Assembly: GCF_025907915.1 (NCBI RefSeq)
Contig: NZ_JAPAAF010000002.1
Span: forward strand, 124,001 to 188,000
DNA from: Gaoshiqia sediminis
GTDB lineage: Bacteria; Bacteroidota; Bacteroidia; Bacteroidales; Prolixibacteraceae
Length of the DNA stretch: 64,000 bases
Reading direction: 5' to 3'
Shown here piece after piece: positions 1 through 8,216 of the stretch; the stretch's first letter is position 1, and every line of letters starts with the position of its first letter. The translations under genes and the position numbers were made by a program. The notes under the pieces were generated by a model, which was not told where the DNA came from, did not search any database, and saw only the letters and a list, made by a program, of their open reading frames with translations.

Positions 1-630
1 GGGCTCGATGTGAGCCAGTTCAACCGGCTGGCCGGCGATCTTTTCTTTAACATGCTGGCCATTCGTTTCCGGGAAGAGCACATTCTTTTTCCACACATCC
101 TCGAAACGATTCGGCCCGAGGTGATTCAGCAAATGTTTTCTGATAGTTCTGAAATAGGCTTTCCTTACGTTACAGCTGAAAAAATAGAACAAGTTGCTTC
201 GTCTGCAGAAGCGGGAGGCGATTGGGTGAACCTGGAAACCGGCAATTTGAAAGCCGATCAGATCATCCGCATTTTCAACCACCTGCCGGTTGATATTACA
301 TTTGTGGACGAGCACGATACGGTACGGTATTTTTCAACACCGAAAAAACGCATTTTCCCCCGCACCAAGGCCATTATCGGGCGCAAAGTGCACAATTGCC
401 ACCCGCCCGAAAGCGTGCATGTAGTGGAAGAAATTGTGTCGGCCTTCCGCAACGGGAAAAAGGATGAGGCCAGCTTTTGGATCAATTTCAAAAACGAAAA
501 AATCCTGATCCAGTATTTTGCTGTTCGCGATGAAGCAGGGGAGTATAAAGGAGTGATCGAAGTGACCCAGGAAATTAGCGGTATTCAGCAACTAACTGGC
601 GAGAAACGGTTGTTGGACTGGGAAAAATAA
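1..630 (+). CDS. DUF438/PAS-domain protein, C-terminal part (5' end outside window)
   Basis: The reading frame is open to the left edge (Gly-Leu-Asp before the GTG at 10), so this is the C-terminal part of a longer protein. The first visible segment carries an EEH-x3-FPH pattern typical of the last helix of a hemerythrin-like HHE bundle, which binds a metal pair. From about residue 85 of the visible part a PAS domain follows, with the family-typical segments RIFPRTK, NCHPPESV and FWINF, ending in GEKRLLDWE. DUF438 proteins combine DUF438, hemerythrin-like and PAS modules and are thought to sense redox or gas signals in the cytoplasm, but their role is not settled. It lies 41 bp upstream of a small membrane protein on the same strand. 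Family call secure, function unknown. Confidence 0.8.
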   Translation, partial: GLDVSQFNRLAGDLFFNMLAIRFREEHILFPHILETIRPEVIQQMFSDSSEIGFPYVTAEKIEQVASSAEAGGDWVNLETGNLKADQIIRIFNHLPVDITFVDEHDTVRYFSTPKKRIFPRTKAIIGRKVHNCHPPESVHVVEEIVSAFRNGKKDEASFWINFKNEKILIQYFAVRDEAGEYKGVIEVTQEISGIQQLTGEKRLLDWEK

Positions 631-671
631 TCTCTTTATGGTAAATTAGCGAGAAACTAACTCTTGAAAAT

Positions 672-953
672 ATGTCGAGCGCCGGACATGTAGCGGATAT
701 GATCGCCAGAATGAGGGTCAACCGCGAACTTTCCAAACGTAAAAATCCTTTTAAGAAAAAGGAAGAAGCCATTTATGAGCATAAACACATTGGTTTACGA
801 TTTCAGGAACCCACGGCTGAGCAGAAGAAAAGGACTTTTCTCTGGATAAAAAGGGAGAACCAACGTCAACTTTTGCTGGACCGGTGGATGATTATTCTCT
901 ATGTTCTTCTTTTTATTTTCTGTTTTGGCTGGTTTGTTTTTCAAATAAACTGA
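672..953 (+). CDS. Small hypothetical protein with one C-terminal membrane segment
   Basis: A 93-residue protein I do not recognise. The first 70 residues are rich in Lys, Arg and Glu (a run such as KRKNPFKKKEE near residue 22) and lack a signal peptide. Residues of about 71-91 form a strongly hydrophobic aromatic helix (WMIILYVLLFIFCFGWF), so it is probably a tail-anchored inner-membrane protein with a cytoplasmic basic head. It begins 41 bp after the DUF438/PAS gene and is closed by a strong terminator, so the two may be co-transcribed. No function can be assigned. Confidence 0.6.
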   Translation: MSSAGHVADMIARMRVNRELSKRKNPFKKKEEAIYEHKHIGLRFQEPTAEQKKRTFLWIKRENQRQLLLDRWMIILYVLLFIFCFGWFVFQIN

Positions 954-972
954 CTTGATTGCCGAAAAGAAG

Positions 973-1018
973 AAAAGGCTGTCTCCCGAAGCTATTGCAA
1001 ATCGGGGACAGCCTTTTT
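973..1018. terminator. Bidirectional intrinsic terminator
   Basis: A long hairpin with arms AAAAGGCTGTC(t)CCC and GGGGACAGCCTTTTT, one bulged base, and T-runs on both strands. It lies between the small membrane protein (+) and the convergent purine permease (-) and probably ends both transcripts. Confidence 0.85.
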
Positions 1019-1042
1019 CAAAAAAAGTATTTCAGGTTTTTT

Positions 1043-2335
1043 CTAGATGAAAAACTTCAGTATAAACAAAGCGGCCAGCACATACATCACGACGGAAATG
1101 TCCTTGAATTTGCCGGTCAGTAATTTCAGCAACACATACGACAACATCCCGAACACGATACCCTCGGCAATGCTGTAAGCCAGTGGCATCATAATGATGG
1201 TCAGGAAAGCCGGGATGGATTCGGTGAAGTCTTCCAGGTCCACTTTCGTGATGGGCGACAACATAAACAAGCCTACCAAAACCAAAGCCGGGGCAGTTGC
1301 AGCGCCGGGGATCATGGTAAACAGCGGGGCAAAAAACAAGGCAACCAGAAACAATCCGGCAACTGTCAATGAAGTCAGCCCGGTGCGTCCGCCCTCAGCA
1401 ACACCCGATGCACTTTCAACATAAGTGGTAACCGTGCTGGTTCCCATTACTGCGCCAAAAGTAGTACCGATTGCGTCGGCAAAAAGTGCTTGTTTCACGC
1501 GGGGCACACGGCCTTCTTCATCCAGCATATTGGCTTTCGACGAAACGCCAACCAAGGTTCCAACCGTGTCAAACATATCCACAAAAAGGAAGGTGAACAG
1601 CACAATCAACATGTCGAGGCTGAAAACCTGCGAAAAATCCATTCGCCAGAAAATCGGCGAAACCGACGGCGGAACATCCACCAAATGGCCTTCGGGAAGG
1701 TGGGTTACCCCAAACGGAATACCGGCAACAGTGGCTGCAAAAATACCGATCAGCAAAGCGCCTTTCACTTTCAGGGCCAGCAACACCCCGGTAAGCAAAA
1801 TACCAAACAGGGCTACCAAAACGGAGGGCGAACCCATGTCGCCAAGACCTACCAAAACGGCATCGTTGTTAACAATCACTCCGGCATTTTGGAAGCCGAT
1901 AAACGCAATGAACAAACCGATCCCAGCCGAAACAGCATGTTTCATCGATAGCGGAATGGCGTTCACAATCAGTTCACGAATATTGAAAGCGGTTAAAATC
2001 AAAAAGATGATCCCTTCCAGGAAAACGGCAGTGAGGGCAAACTGCCAGCTGTAACCCATACCCAGCACCACGGTGAAGGCAAAGAAGGCGTTCAGTCCCA
2101 TTCCCGGTGCCAAAGCAAACGGCAAACGGGCAACTAAGGCCATGACAAGAGTGGCTATGATAGAGGAAACAGCCGTTGCTGTGAAAAGCGCATTTTTATC
2201 CATGCCTGTGGCGCTCAAAATCCCCGGGTTTACAGCCAGGATATAGGCCATGGTCATAAAGGTGGTAATACCTGCCAACAGTTCGGTTTTTACCGTCGTA
2301 TTGTTTTCTTCGAGTTTAAAGAATCTATTAATCAT
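1043..2335 (-). CDS. NCS2-family adenine/guanine/hypoxanthine permease
   Basis: A 430-residue polytopic inner-membrane protein of the AzgA/PbuG-like branch of the nucleobase-cation symporter-2 family, which imports purine bases with protons. Visible family marks are the N-terminal TELLAGITTFMTMAYIL, APGMGLNAFF near residue 78, and DMFDTVGTLVG in the middle, with about a dozen hydrophobic segments. Length is normal. It starts 17 bp downstream of a DUF5020 outer-membrane protein gene on the same strand, so the two are very likely one operon giving a route for purines across both membranes. Exact base specificity cannot be read from the sequence. Confidence 0.92.
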   Translation of the reverse strand: MINRFFKLEENNTTVKTELLAGITTFMTMAYILAVNPGILSATGMDKNALFTATAVSSIIATLVMALVARLPFALAPGMGLNAFFAFTVVLGMGYSWQFALTAVFLEGIIFLILTAFNIRELIVNAIPLSMKHAVSAGIGLFIAFIGFQNAGVIVNNDAVLVGLGDMGSPSVLVALFGILLTGVLLALKVKGALLIGIFAATVAGIPFGVTHLPEGHLVDVPPSVSPIFWRMDFSQVFSLDMLIVLFTFLFVDMFDTVGTLVGVSSKANMLDEEGRVPRVKQALFADAIGTTFGAVMGTSTVTTYVESASGVAEGGRTGLTSLTVAGLFLVALFFAPLFTMIPGAATAPALVLVGLFMLSPITKVDLEDFTESIPAFLTIIMMPLAYSIAEGIVFGMLSYVLLKLLTGKFKDISVVMYVLAALFILKFFI

Positions 2336-2352
2336 GAACAGGATATATTAAA

Positions 2353-3036
2353 TTAAAATGTCCATTTAGCAGCAAGGGTTGGCATCACATTGAAACCTTC
2401 CATTCCGCCAAAGTTGTTACTTATTTCCACTTCACCCCCTACCGAAAAATGATCGCAGATGTTGTACCACAGCTGAGGCTCAGACAAGAAGATAAAGTCG
2501 CCATAGGCAGTTTCTTCTTTCCAGAAATCGGCAAAACCGGTAAAAGACATTTTACCCTTCAGGAAGTTAACATACCAAACACCGGTTAATTGGAATGAGG
2601 CATTTTCTACCCCACGAATATTTTTGTACATAGCTTGCAGGGTGAACCCTCTTGAAAAATCTTCGGCATTCCACGAATATTCCAAACCACCCAACCAGGC
2701 ATCGTTAATTTGGTAAGCGCCACCAGCTGCGCCAGCTTTCCATTGTCCAAAACCACCGTTGTACTCAATGTGGGCAGCCAAAGGTGATTTCCCTAATTTG
2801 AAGGCTCTGGCAATTTCCCAGTAGGCAAGGCTTACACCTTCTACATCGCCAACGCCATAATCCATGTCAATAAAGAAAAATGTACTTCCCATCTTATCCG
2901 GGCGAAACATTTCAACCGTAGTGGTCAGGTAACTGCGGTCTTTGCCCAAATCATAGTGGGTCTGAACGTTTTGGGCAAATGCGCCCAAGCTGAGAACAGC
3001 AGCAAACAGAATCAGTAAAACTTTCTTCATGGTCAA
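2353..3036 (-). CDS. DUF5020-family outer-membrane protein (Tsx-like channel)
   Basis: A 227-residue protein with a clear Sec signal peptide (MKKVLLILFAAVLSLGAFAQ, cleaved after about residue 21) and a body of alternating aromatic strands ending in Phe, as expected of an outer-membrane beta-barrel. The sequence fits DUF5020, a Bacteroidota family related to the nucleoside channel Tsx. As first gene of an operon with a purine-base permease, it may be the outer-membrane pore for purines or nucleosides; that role is inferred from context. A TAnnTTTG box lies about 32 bp upstream of the start. An alternative start two codons downstream (MKK) is equally possible. Confidence 0.8.
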   Translation of the reverse strand: MTMKKVLLILFAAVLSLGAFAQNVQTHYDLGKDRSYLTTTVEMFRPDKMGSTFFFIDMDYGVGDVEGVSLAYWEIARAFKLGKSPLAAHIEYNGGFGQWKAGAAGGAYQINDAWLGGLEYSWNAEDFSRGFTLQAMYKNIRGVENASFQLTGVWYVNFLKGKMSFTGFADFWKEETAYGDFIFLSEPQLWYNICDHFSVGGEVEISNNFGGMEGFNVMPTLAAKWTF

Positions 3037-3067
3037 TTCATTTATAAGATTAGTAAATTTTCGATGC

Positions 3068-3075
3068 CAAAAATA
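3068..3075 (-). promoter_or_regulatory. -7 box of the DUF5020/NCS2 operon
   Basis: TATTTTTG on the minus strand fits the Bacteroidota -7 consensus TAnnTTTG and implies a leader of about 25 nt before the ATG at 3036. No purine riboswitch core is visible upstream. Further upstream a small palindrome (AAGACC-ACGC-GGTCTT, around 3156-3171) could be an operator. Confidence 0.5.
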
Positions 3076-3287
3076 GCAAAAAAGTAATAGCTACTTTACA
3101 ATTCAAATTATTCTTCCCTGTTTGATAATCACTTATGCTGTAAAACCTCAAATAAGACCACGCGGTCTTAAAATTTGGCTCGTATAGATATAGTTACTAA
3201 TTTGCTATCGGCTATGAAAATCAGCATAAAGTGGCCTGATCATCAAAAGGGGCCTTTCCCGTTTTTAATACCAAAAACCCAACAACT

Positions 3288-4175
3288 ATGAAGAAATTTA
3301 CACGAAGGGAATTTGTAAAAACCAGTCTGGCCGGTGTTTCTGCGGCTTCGGTAGGTTATGCTTTTTCAGGTTTTTCGTACCTGCCGCCTGCCGAAATCGA
3401 TCAGGTACAGCTCGGTAAAACAGGCCTACTTGTTTCTCGGCTGGCTTTGGGCACCGGCACCAATGGACATGCCCATCAATCGGATTTTACCCGCATGGGC
3501 TTTGACAATTTCCTGAAAATTGCCCGCACAGCTCACGAACGGGGCGTTACTTTTATCGACACGGCCGATTCGTATGGCACACATCACTTCGTGTCGCGTT
3601 TTCTGAAGGAAGTTTCACGCGAGAAATGTCAGATCATGACCAAAATATGGACCGAGAATAACTCGTGGAACACGGTGGCTCCAATTCCGGAAACGCTCGA
3701 TCGTTTCCGCAAAGAATTGAATACAGATTATCTCGATCTGGTGCTGTTGCATTGTATGACCAGCGGCAACTGGGTAGAAACCAAAGCCAGCATGCGCGAA
3801 GAGCTGAACGCGGCCAAGCAAAATGGCATCGTAAAAACCGTGGGCGTTTCGTGCCACAATTTCGAGGCGATGAAGGTGGCCGTGGAAGATCCGTGGGTCG
3901 ATGTAATTTTGGCCCGCATCAATCCTGGACAAAAGGTGATGGACGGCACCCCGGAGCAAGTAATGGACTTGCTGAAAACGGCCAACGAAAACGGCAAGGG
4001 GGTGATCGGGATGAAGATTTTTGGCGCCGGGCAATGGGCTGATCCCCGCCAGCGGGAAGAATCGATCAAATTTGCCATCCGAAGCGGAAATGTACACGCC
4101 ATGACCCTTGGCATGACGACACCTGAACAGGTAACCGATGCAGTTGACCGCATTATGGCTGTGGTAAACAGCTAA
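3288..4175 (+). CDS. Tat-exported aldo/keto reductase
   Basis: A 295-residue aldo/keto reductase with a twin-arginine signal (TRREFVK at residues 4-10, then a hydrophobic stretch to about 27), so it is likely exported folded with its NADPH cofactor. The fold starts with VQLGKTGLLVSRLALGTG. The catalytic set is visible: Asp and Tyr in DTADSYG, Lys in IMTKIW and His in LLHCM. Substrate unknown; such exported members occur near sugar or alcohol metabolism. It stands alone between the divergent purine operon and rimM, followed by a hairpin with a T-run. The start is supported by the signal peptide. Confidence 0.88.
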   Translation: MKKFTRREFVKTSLAGVSAASVGYAFSGFSYLPPAEIDQVQLGKTGLLVSRLALGTGTNGHAHQSDFTRMGFDNFLKIARTAHERGVTFIDTADSYGTHHFVSRFLKEVSREKCQIMTKIWTENNSWNTVAPIPETLDRFRKELNTDYLDLVLLHCMTSGNWVETKASMREELNAAKQNGIVKTVGVSCHNFEAMKVAVEDPWVDVILARINPGQKVMDGTPEQVMDLLKTANENGKGVIGMKIFGAGQWADPRQREESIKFAIRSGNVHAMTLGMTTPEQVTDAVDRIMAVVNS

Positions 4176-4218
4176 CAGTTGAACCTTCACAGATACTGAG
4201 TTTTGGAATCTGCTACGT

Positions 4219-4246
4219 GCTGTAATGAATTACGGCAGCTTTTTTT
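4219..4246 (+). terminator. Probable terminator after the aldo/keto reductase gene
   Basis: GCTGTAAT pairs with ATTA(cgg)CAGC, leaving a three-base bulge, and is followed by seven T. The T-run overlaps the predicted rimM promoter. Confidence 0.45.
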
Positions 4247-4253
4247 AATTTTG
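4246..4253 (+). promoter_or_regulatory. -7 box upstream of rimM
   Basis: TAATTTTG fits TAnnTTTG. It ends only 5 bp before the rimM ATG at 4259, so if it is active the transcript would begin at or within a few bases of the start codon and would be leaderless. It could also be a chance match in an A/T-rich stretch. Confidence 0.35.
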
Positions 4254-4258
4254 TTTTC

Positions 4259-4789
4259 ATGGAAACCATACCTAAAACCGATTGCCTGAAAATTGGCTAT
4301 CTGCAAAAACCCCACGGCATAAAAGGGGAAGTTGTGTTGAATTTTGAGCTGGAGTTCGAATCCAGTTTGGAAGAAGAACCGCCCCTTTTCCTGGAAATTG
4401 ACGGACTGCTGGTCCCTTACTTTCTGAAGCCCGACGGCCTTCGCTTTCGTTCGGGCGAAGCAGCCCTGCTGCAATTTGATTGGGTGGACGACGAAAATCA
4501 GGCCCGGCAGATTTGCGGATGTGCTGTTTATATGAAAAAGGAGGATTGGCTTGACGACGAGGAAGAACTGCACCTGCATATGCTGGTGGGCTACCGGCTA
4601 TTTGACAGCAAACGCGGAATTATAGGCACAATTGAACAGGTGGACGACTACGCCGGGAATCTCATTTTTCAGGTTACCTACAACGGACAAGAAGTGCTTA
4701 TCCCTTTCAACGAAGACTTCTTGGTTCGTTTTGACGACGAAAAACGTGAAATTGAACTTCAATGCCCGGATGGCATTTTCGATTTGTAG
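4259..4789 (+). CDS. rimM: Ribosome maturation factor RimM
   Basis: A 176-residue cytoplasmic protein of normal RimM length. The N-terminal barrel opens with the diagnostic IGYLQKPHGIKGEV (residues 12-25), and the C-terminal PRC-barrel half contains GYRLFDSKRGIIGTIEQV and VLIPFNEDFL. RimM assists late 30S subunit assembly, acting on the head of 16S rRNA with protein S19. In many bacteria it sits in rpsP-rimM-trmD-rplS; here it is alone. The ATG at 4259 directly precedes the conserved start of the domain. Confidence 0.93.
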   Translation: METIPKTDCLKIGYLQKPHGIKGEVVLNFELEFESSLEEEPPLFLEIDGLLVPYFLKPDGLRFRSGEAALLQFDWVDDENQARQICGCAVYMKKEDWLDDEEELHLHMLVGYRLFDSKRGIIGTIEQVDDYAGNLIFQVTYNGQEVLIPFNEDFLVRFDDEKREIELQCPDGIFDL

Positions 4790-4889
4790 GAATAATTTCT
4801 TTTCCCGTGCAACGTTTGTTGAATTAGCTTGTCTTTAGCAAATGAGTGAAGTCTAATTTTTCATACAGAAAACAATAAAACAAAAACAG

Positions 4890-5597
4890 ATGAAGACAAA
4901 ATTAACAACCGTCCTAACGCTGATTGCTTTTTTCATTGGCTTTCAGTCTGTCCAAGCCGCTGAGGAAATACGTGAAGTAGCTGCTTTCTCCGAAATTTCG
5001 CTCCGGATCCCGGGCAAACTTTACCTGGAACAGGGAAGTAAACAATCTGTCGAAATTGTTGCCAAACAATCCACACTCGACGAAATCATTACCGAAGTGA
5101 AAGGCCGTGAATTGATCATCCGATTCAAAAGCAAGAATTACTTGTGGAAGGATTTTGAAACCGGCAAGATTGAGATTTTTATCACAGTTCCTGAAATTGA
5201 CGGGCTGTCTGTTTCCGGCTCAGGGGACATTATTAATGACGGTGAAATCAACTCGCGTATTCTGAACCTGGCTGTGAGCGGAAGCGGCGACATTTTGCTG
5301 AATGACCTGAAAGCCGAACGCCTGAAAGTAGCAATTTCCGGCAGTGGCGATGTGGAACTGGCCGGAAGCGGAAAAACCGAAGACCTCAGTGTGGCTATAT
5401 CCGGTTCGGGAAATTACAAGGGGGCAGACTTTGCTTGCGATGATGTGAATGTGCGGATTGCGGGATCGGGAAGCGCTTATGTACATGCCGATCGCGTTTT
5501 AAATGTACGCGTGGCCGGATCGGGCGATGTGAAATATAAGGGAAACCCGCAAATTGACCAGTCGGTGGTTGGATCGGGCAGAGTCATCCAATACTAA
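4890..5597 (+). CDS. Secreted GIN-domain (DUF2807) protein
   Basis: A 235-residue exported protein with a Sec signal peptide (MKTKLTTVLTLIAFFIGFQS, cleavage near Ala-24). After the signal the sequence shows many short repeats of the type SGSGD or AGSGS spaced by about 18-25 residues (VSGSGDI, ISGSGDV, ISGSGNY, IAGSGSA, VAGSGDV), which build the parallel beta-helix of the DUF2807 putative auto-transporter adhesin head (GIN) domain. The family is common in Bacteroidota envelopes; its function is not established. Single-gene unit followed by a strong bidirectional terminator. Confidence 0.88.
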   Translation: MKTKLTTVLTLIAFFIGFQSVQAAEEIREVAAFSEISLRIPGKLYLEQGSKQSVEIVAKQSTLDEIITEVKGRELIIRFKSKNYLWKDFETGKIEIFITVPEIDGLSVSGSGDIINDGEINSRILNLAVSGSGDILLNDLKAERLKVAISGSGDVELAGSGKTEDLSVAISGSGNYKGADFACDDVNVRIAGSGSAYVHADRVLNVRVAGSGDVKYKGNPQIDQSVVGSGRVIQY

Positions 5598-5616
5598 CTT
5601 GATTGAGGTTGGAAAT

Positions 5617-5665
5617 AAAAAACCGGAAAGCTTTGAATTTTCACGTCAGGCTTTCCGGTTTTTCT
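5617..5665. terminator. Bidirectional intrinsic terminator
   Basis: Arms AAAAACCGGAAAGC and GCTTTCCGGTTTTT around an 18-nt loop, with T-runs in both directions. It separates the GIN-domain gene (+) from the convergent TsaC gene (-). Confidence 0.88.
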
Positions 5666-5666
5666 T

Positions 5667-6230
5667 TTACTCCCTCAGTATCTGAATTTCGCCGCCAACG
5701 CCCAGTTTGATGATGCTGGACGGGGTGCCCGGGGTTGGGTCTTCCTGCCGGTAAGTTACCACATAATCTACTGCGGCTTTTAATTCATCGCTAATGTCGG
5801 CAAAAGTGGCCGGCGAGGCTTCCCCGCAAATGTTGGCCGATGTTGATACGATCGGCTTTTTGAAACGCTGAATTAACTGACGGGTAAAATTTTCTTCAGT
5901 GATACGGATGCCAATACTTCCATCTTCGGCCACCAGGTTTTTAGCCAGATTTTTGGCCTCCGGATAAATAATGGTCATCGGCTTATCGGTTACTTCTATC
6001 AGGCTGTAGGCAATTTCAGGAACTTCAACCACATAACGGTCCAGCAAATTGACATTCTCCATCAACACCAACATACTTTTCGAACCGGCCCGTCTCTTTA
6101 TTTCAAAAACCCGTTTTACCGCGGCTTCGTTGGTGGCGTCGCAGCCCAGTCCCCAAACCGTGTCGGTGGGGTACAAAATGACCCCTCCGTTTTTCAATAC
6201 TTCAAGCGCATTTTTGATATCGTCATGCAT
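5667..6230 (-). CDS. tsaC: L-threonylcarbamoyladenylate synthase (TsaC/Sua5/YrdC family)
   Basis: A 187-residue YrdC-domain enzyme that makes threonylcarbamoyl-AMP from Thr, bicarbonate and ATP, the first step of the t6A37 modification of ANN-decoding tRNAs. Visible marks are YPTDTVWGLGCDA near residue 20, KRRAGSKSMLVLM (the KxR/S nucleotide-binding region) and VSTSANICGE. It is short and lacks the Sua5 C-terminal domain, so it is the TsaC-like form. Its start overlaps the stop of the upstream glycosyltransferase gene by 8 bp, so they are translated from one message. Confidence 0.9.
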   Translation of the reverse strand: MHDDIKNALEVLKNGGVILYPTDTVWGLGCDATNEAAVKRVFEIKRRAGSKSMLVLMENVNLLDRYVVEVPEIAYSLIEVTDKPMTIIYPEAKNLAKNLVAEDGSIGIRITEENFTRQLIQRFKKPIVSTSANICGEASPATFADISDELKAAVDYVVTYRQEDPTPGTPSSIIKLGVGGEIQILRE

Positions 6231-7350
6231 GATGTACGTTTTGATAGATATTTAATAATGTTTGAGCATAAGTTTTTGCCTGGAAACGTTCGGCATTTTG
6301 CCGTCCTTTTTCTTTCATCTCATTTTTTGATGACGGATCTTCCAGAATTCTTCGGATAGCCGCAGCAATTTCTTCCGGATAGGCCGGGTTGATGTAAAGC
6401 GCTGCCTCGCCGCCGACCTCGGGCAAACTGCTGATGTTCGAAGTAATTACCGGACAACCACAGGCCTGAGCTTCGGCCACCGGCAGTCCAAATCCCTCAA
6501 AAAAGGACGGATAAACGGTGGCTTCCGCCAACTGATACAAGTGGCTCAATTCCGCGTCGGTAAGGTTGTGCAAAAAAATTACCCGGTTTCCCAACTTCCT
6601 GATCAAGGGTCGCAGTGACTTCATGTACCGGGTAGGTTTTCCGGCAACAACCAGCGATACCGGGATGTCTCCCTGGTCAAGTGCCCGAAGCGTACAGCCA
6701 AGGTTCTTACGTGCTTCAATGGTCCCCGGGGCAAGCAGGAAACGATCCGGCAAATGGTATCGGTTCCGGGTTTGATCAAGTTCTTCGGGCGTGCTTTTCT
6801 GAAAAAATATGGGATTGACCGACTGATAAACAACGTCAATTTTCGTCTCAGGTACCTTAAAGTAATGGATCAGATCCTGCTTGGTTTGCTGGCTGATGGC
6901 AATAATCCGGTCGGCAATATGGCTGGCATGTTTGCACTTGCGAAAATAAATGGCCCGGTCGATAGCCCGGAATTGGTTCGGAAACCTCAGGAAAATCAAG
7001 TCGTGCATGGTAACAACAGTTTTGATTCCTGTTTTTTCGATGCCAAACGGGAGTTCGTGGCTCAGTCCGTGAAAAATATCCAGGCCTGACTTTTGGGCCA
7101 GCTCGGTTACTTTATATCTTCGCCACAGTGGTCTCACCCGGCTCCACCACACACTTTCGGGGACAATCAGTGCTGCATTTGATGGTGGAGAGAAAAGCTG
7201 CTCATTTCTTTCGGGTGTAAACAAAAAATAACCGTTCCCCGGATAATATTTTGCCAGCGATCGGATGGTATTTCTGCTGTAACTGCCCAATCCGGTGGAG
7301 TTCAGGAAAGCCCGTTTGGCATCAAATCCGATATTTAATGATTGCCTCAT
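6223..7350 (-). CDS. Glycosyltransferase family 4 protein
   Basis: A 375-residue cytoplasmic GT-B glycosyltransferase. The C-terminal nucleotide-sugar site shows the GT4 E-x7-E pattern in FFEGFGLPVAEAQACGCPVI, followed by SNISSLPEVGGEAALY. The N-terminal half contains GLSHELPFG and KTVVTMHDLIFLR, as in mannosyltransferases of polysaccharide or LPS assembly. Donor and acceptor cannot be told. It is the first gene of a two-gene unit with tsaC and overlaps it by 8 bp; the functional link is not obvious. A CAAATTTA on the plus strand at 7355-7362 (TAAATTTG on the minus) would place a transcription start almost on the ATG. Confidence 0.87.
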   Translation of the reverse strand: MRQSLNIGFDAKRAFLNSTGLGSYSRNTIRSLAKYYPGNGYFLFTPERNEQLFSPPSNAALIVPESVWWSRVRPLWRRYKVTELAQKSGLDIFHGLSHELPFGIEKTGIKTVVTMHDLIFLRFPNQFRAIDRAIYFRKCKHASHIADRIIAISQQTKQDLIHYFKVPETKIDVVYQSVNPIFFQKSTPEELDQTRNRYHLPDRFLLAPGTIEARKNLGCTLRALDQGDIPVSLVVAGKPTRYMKSLRPLIRKLGNRVIFLHNLTDAELSHLYQLAEATVYPSFFEGFGLPVAEAQACGCPVITSNISSLPEVGGEAALYINPAYPEEIAAAIRRILEDPSSKNEMKEKGRQNAERFQAKTYAQTLLNIYQNVHHA

Positions 7351-7532
7351 GCCCCAAATTTACGAAAAGGCCATCATCTGAGTTTGCTTTACCCGAAAAA
7401 AGCAGGCTTTTTCACGAACGGTTCATTTTTTAGGCAGAAAACCCCTAAGCGACCACAGCATTTTTAAGTGCCTTGCTTTAATCATCCCAATTCAGCCAAA
7501 GGTTTTTTATCTTTATTGAAAAAATCGAAACA

Positions 7533-8216
7533 ATGAAGAAGCTGGTAGTTTTGACTGGCGCCGGGGTGAGCCAGGAAAGCGGATTGCGTACTTTTCGGGA
7601 TATGGGTGGACTGTGGGAAGAATATGATGTAATGGATGTGGCCACGCCCGAAGCCTGGGCCCGAAATCCCGAATTGGTAAATCGGTTCTACAACGACCGG
7701 CGCAGGCAATTGTACGAATGTGAGCCGAATGCCGGACATCGCGGGTTGGCCGAACTGGAAAAGTATTTCGATGTACACATCATAACCCAGAACGTGGACG
7801 ACCTGCACGAACGGGCGGGCAGCAACAAGGTACTTCACCTTCATGGCGAACTGAAAAAGGTACGCAGCACGGCCAATCCGAATTTGGTGTATGAACTGGA
7901 CGGCTGGGAGCTAAAACTGGGCGACACGTGCGAAAAAGGGAGCCAGCTCCGTCCGCACATCGTGTGGTTTGGCGAGGCCGTACCGGCGATGGACGAGGCC
8001 ATTGAGCTGGTTGAACAAGCAGACATTTTTGTCGTGGTGGGAACTTCGCTGAATGTTTATCCGGCTGCGGGCCTGCTGCATTACACGCACGACGATGTGC
8101 CCGTGTATGTGATCGATCCGGAGCGACCGCCTGTGTACCGGGACGGTGTGGTTTTTATTGAAGAAAAGGCCGGGGCTGGCGTGGACAAACTAAAGAAAAT
8201 GCTGTTGCAGCCATGA
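7533..8216 (+). CDS. Sirtuin-family NAD-dependent protein deacylase (CobB-like, no zinc cysteines)
   Basis: A 227-residue class III sirtuin that would remove lysine acyl groups using NAD. The Rossmann part shows GAGVSQESGLRTFRD (residues 10-23), TQNVDDLHERAGS and the catalytic His-104 in LHLHGE. The Tyr-53/Arg-56 pair (FYNDRR) matches the Tyr-x-x-Arg of SIRT5-type enzymes that prefer succinyl or malonyl lysine. The usual four zinc-binding cysteines are missing; only one Cys (133) lies in the small domain, so that domain must fold without zinc, as in related Bacteroidota proteins. The gene overlaps the next by 4 bp (ATGA). The name does not imply cobalamin chemistry here. Confidence 0.88.
   Translation: MKKLVVLTGAGVSQESGLRTFRDMGGLWEEYDVMDVATPEAWARNPELVNRFYNDRRRQLYECEPNAGHRGLAELEKYFDVHIITQNVDDLHERAGSNKVLHLHGELKKVRSTANPNLVYELDGWELKLGDTCEKGSQLRPHIVWFGEAVPAMDEAIELVEQADIFVVVGTSLNVYPAAGLLHYTHDDVPVYVIDPERPPVYRDGVVFIEEKAGAGVDKLKKMLLQP

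Noticed and set aside
1425-2054. Plus-strand open frame of 209 residues inside the NCS2 permease gene
   Set aside because: It is antisense to a clear membrane transporter and has a low-complexity Thr/Lys/Pro composition with no domain.
3037-3287. Purine riboswitch before the DUF5020/NCS2 operon
   Set aside because: No three-way-junction core of a purine aptamer could be found on the minus strand, only a short palindrome.
7533-8216. The CobB-like protein as part of cobalamin synthesis
   Set aside because: It is a sirtuin; the older CobB name comes from a separate Salmonella phenotype and the gene lies 24 kb from the B12 genes.
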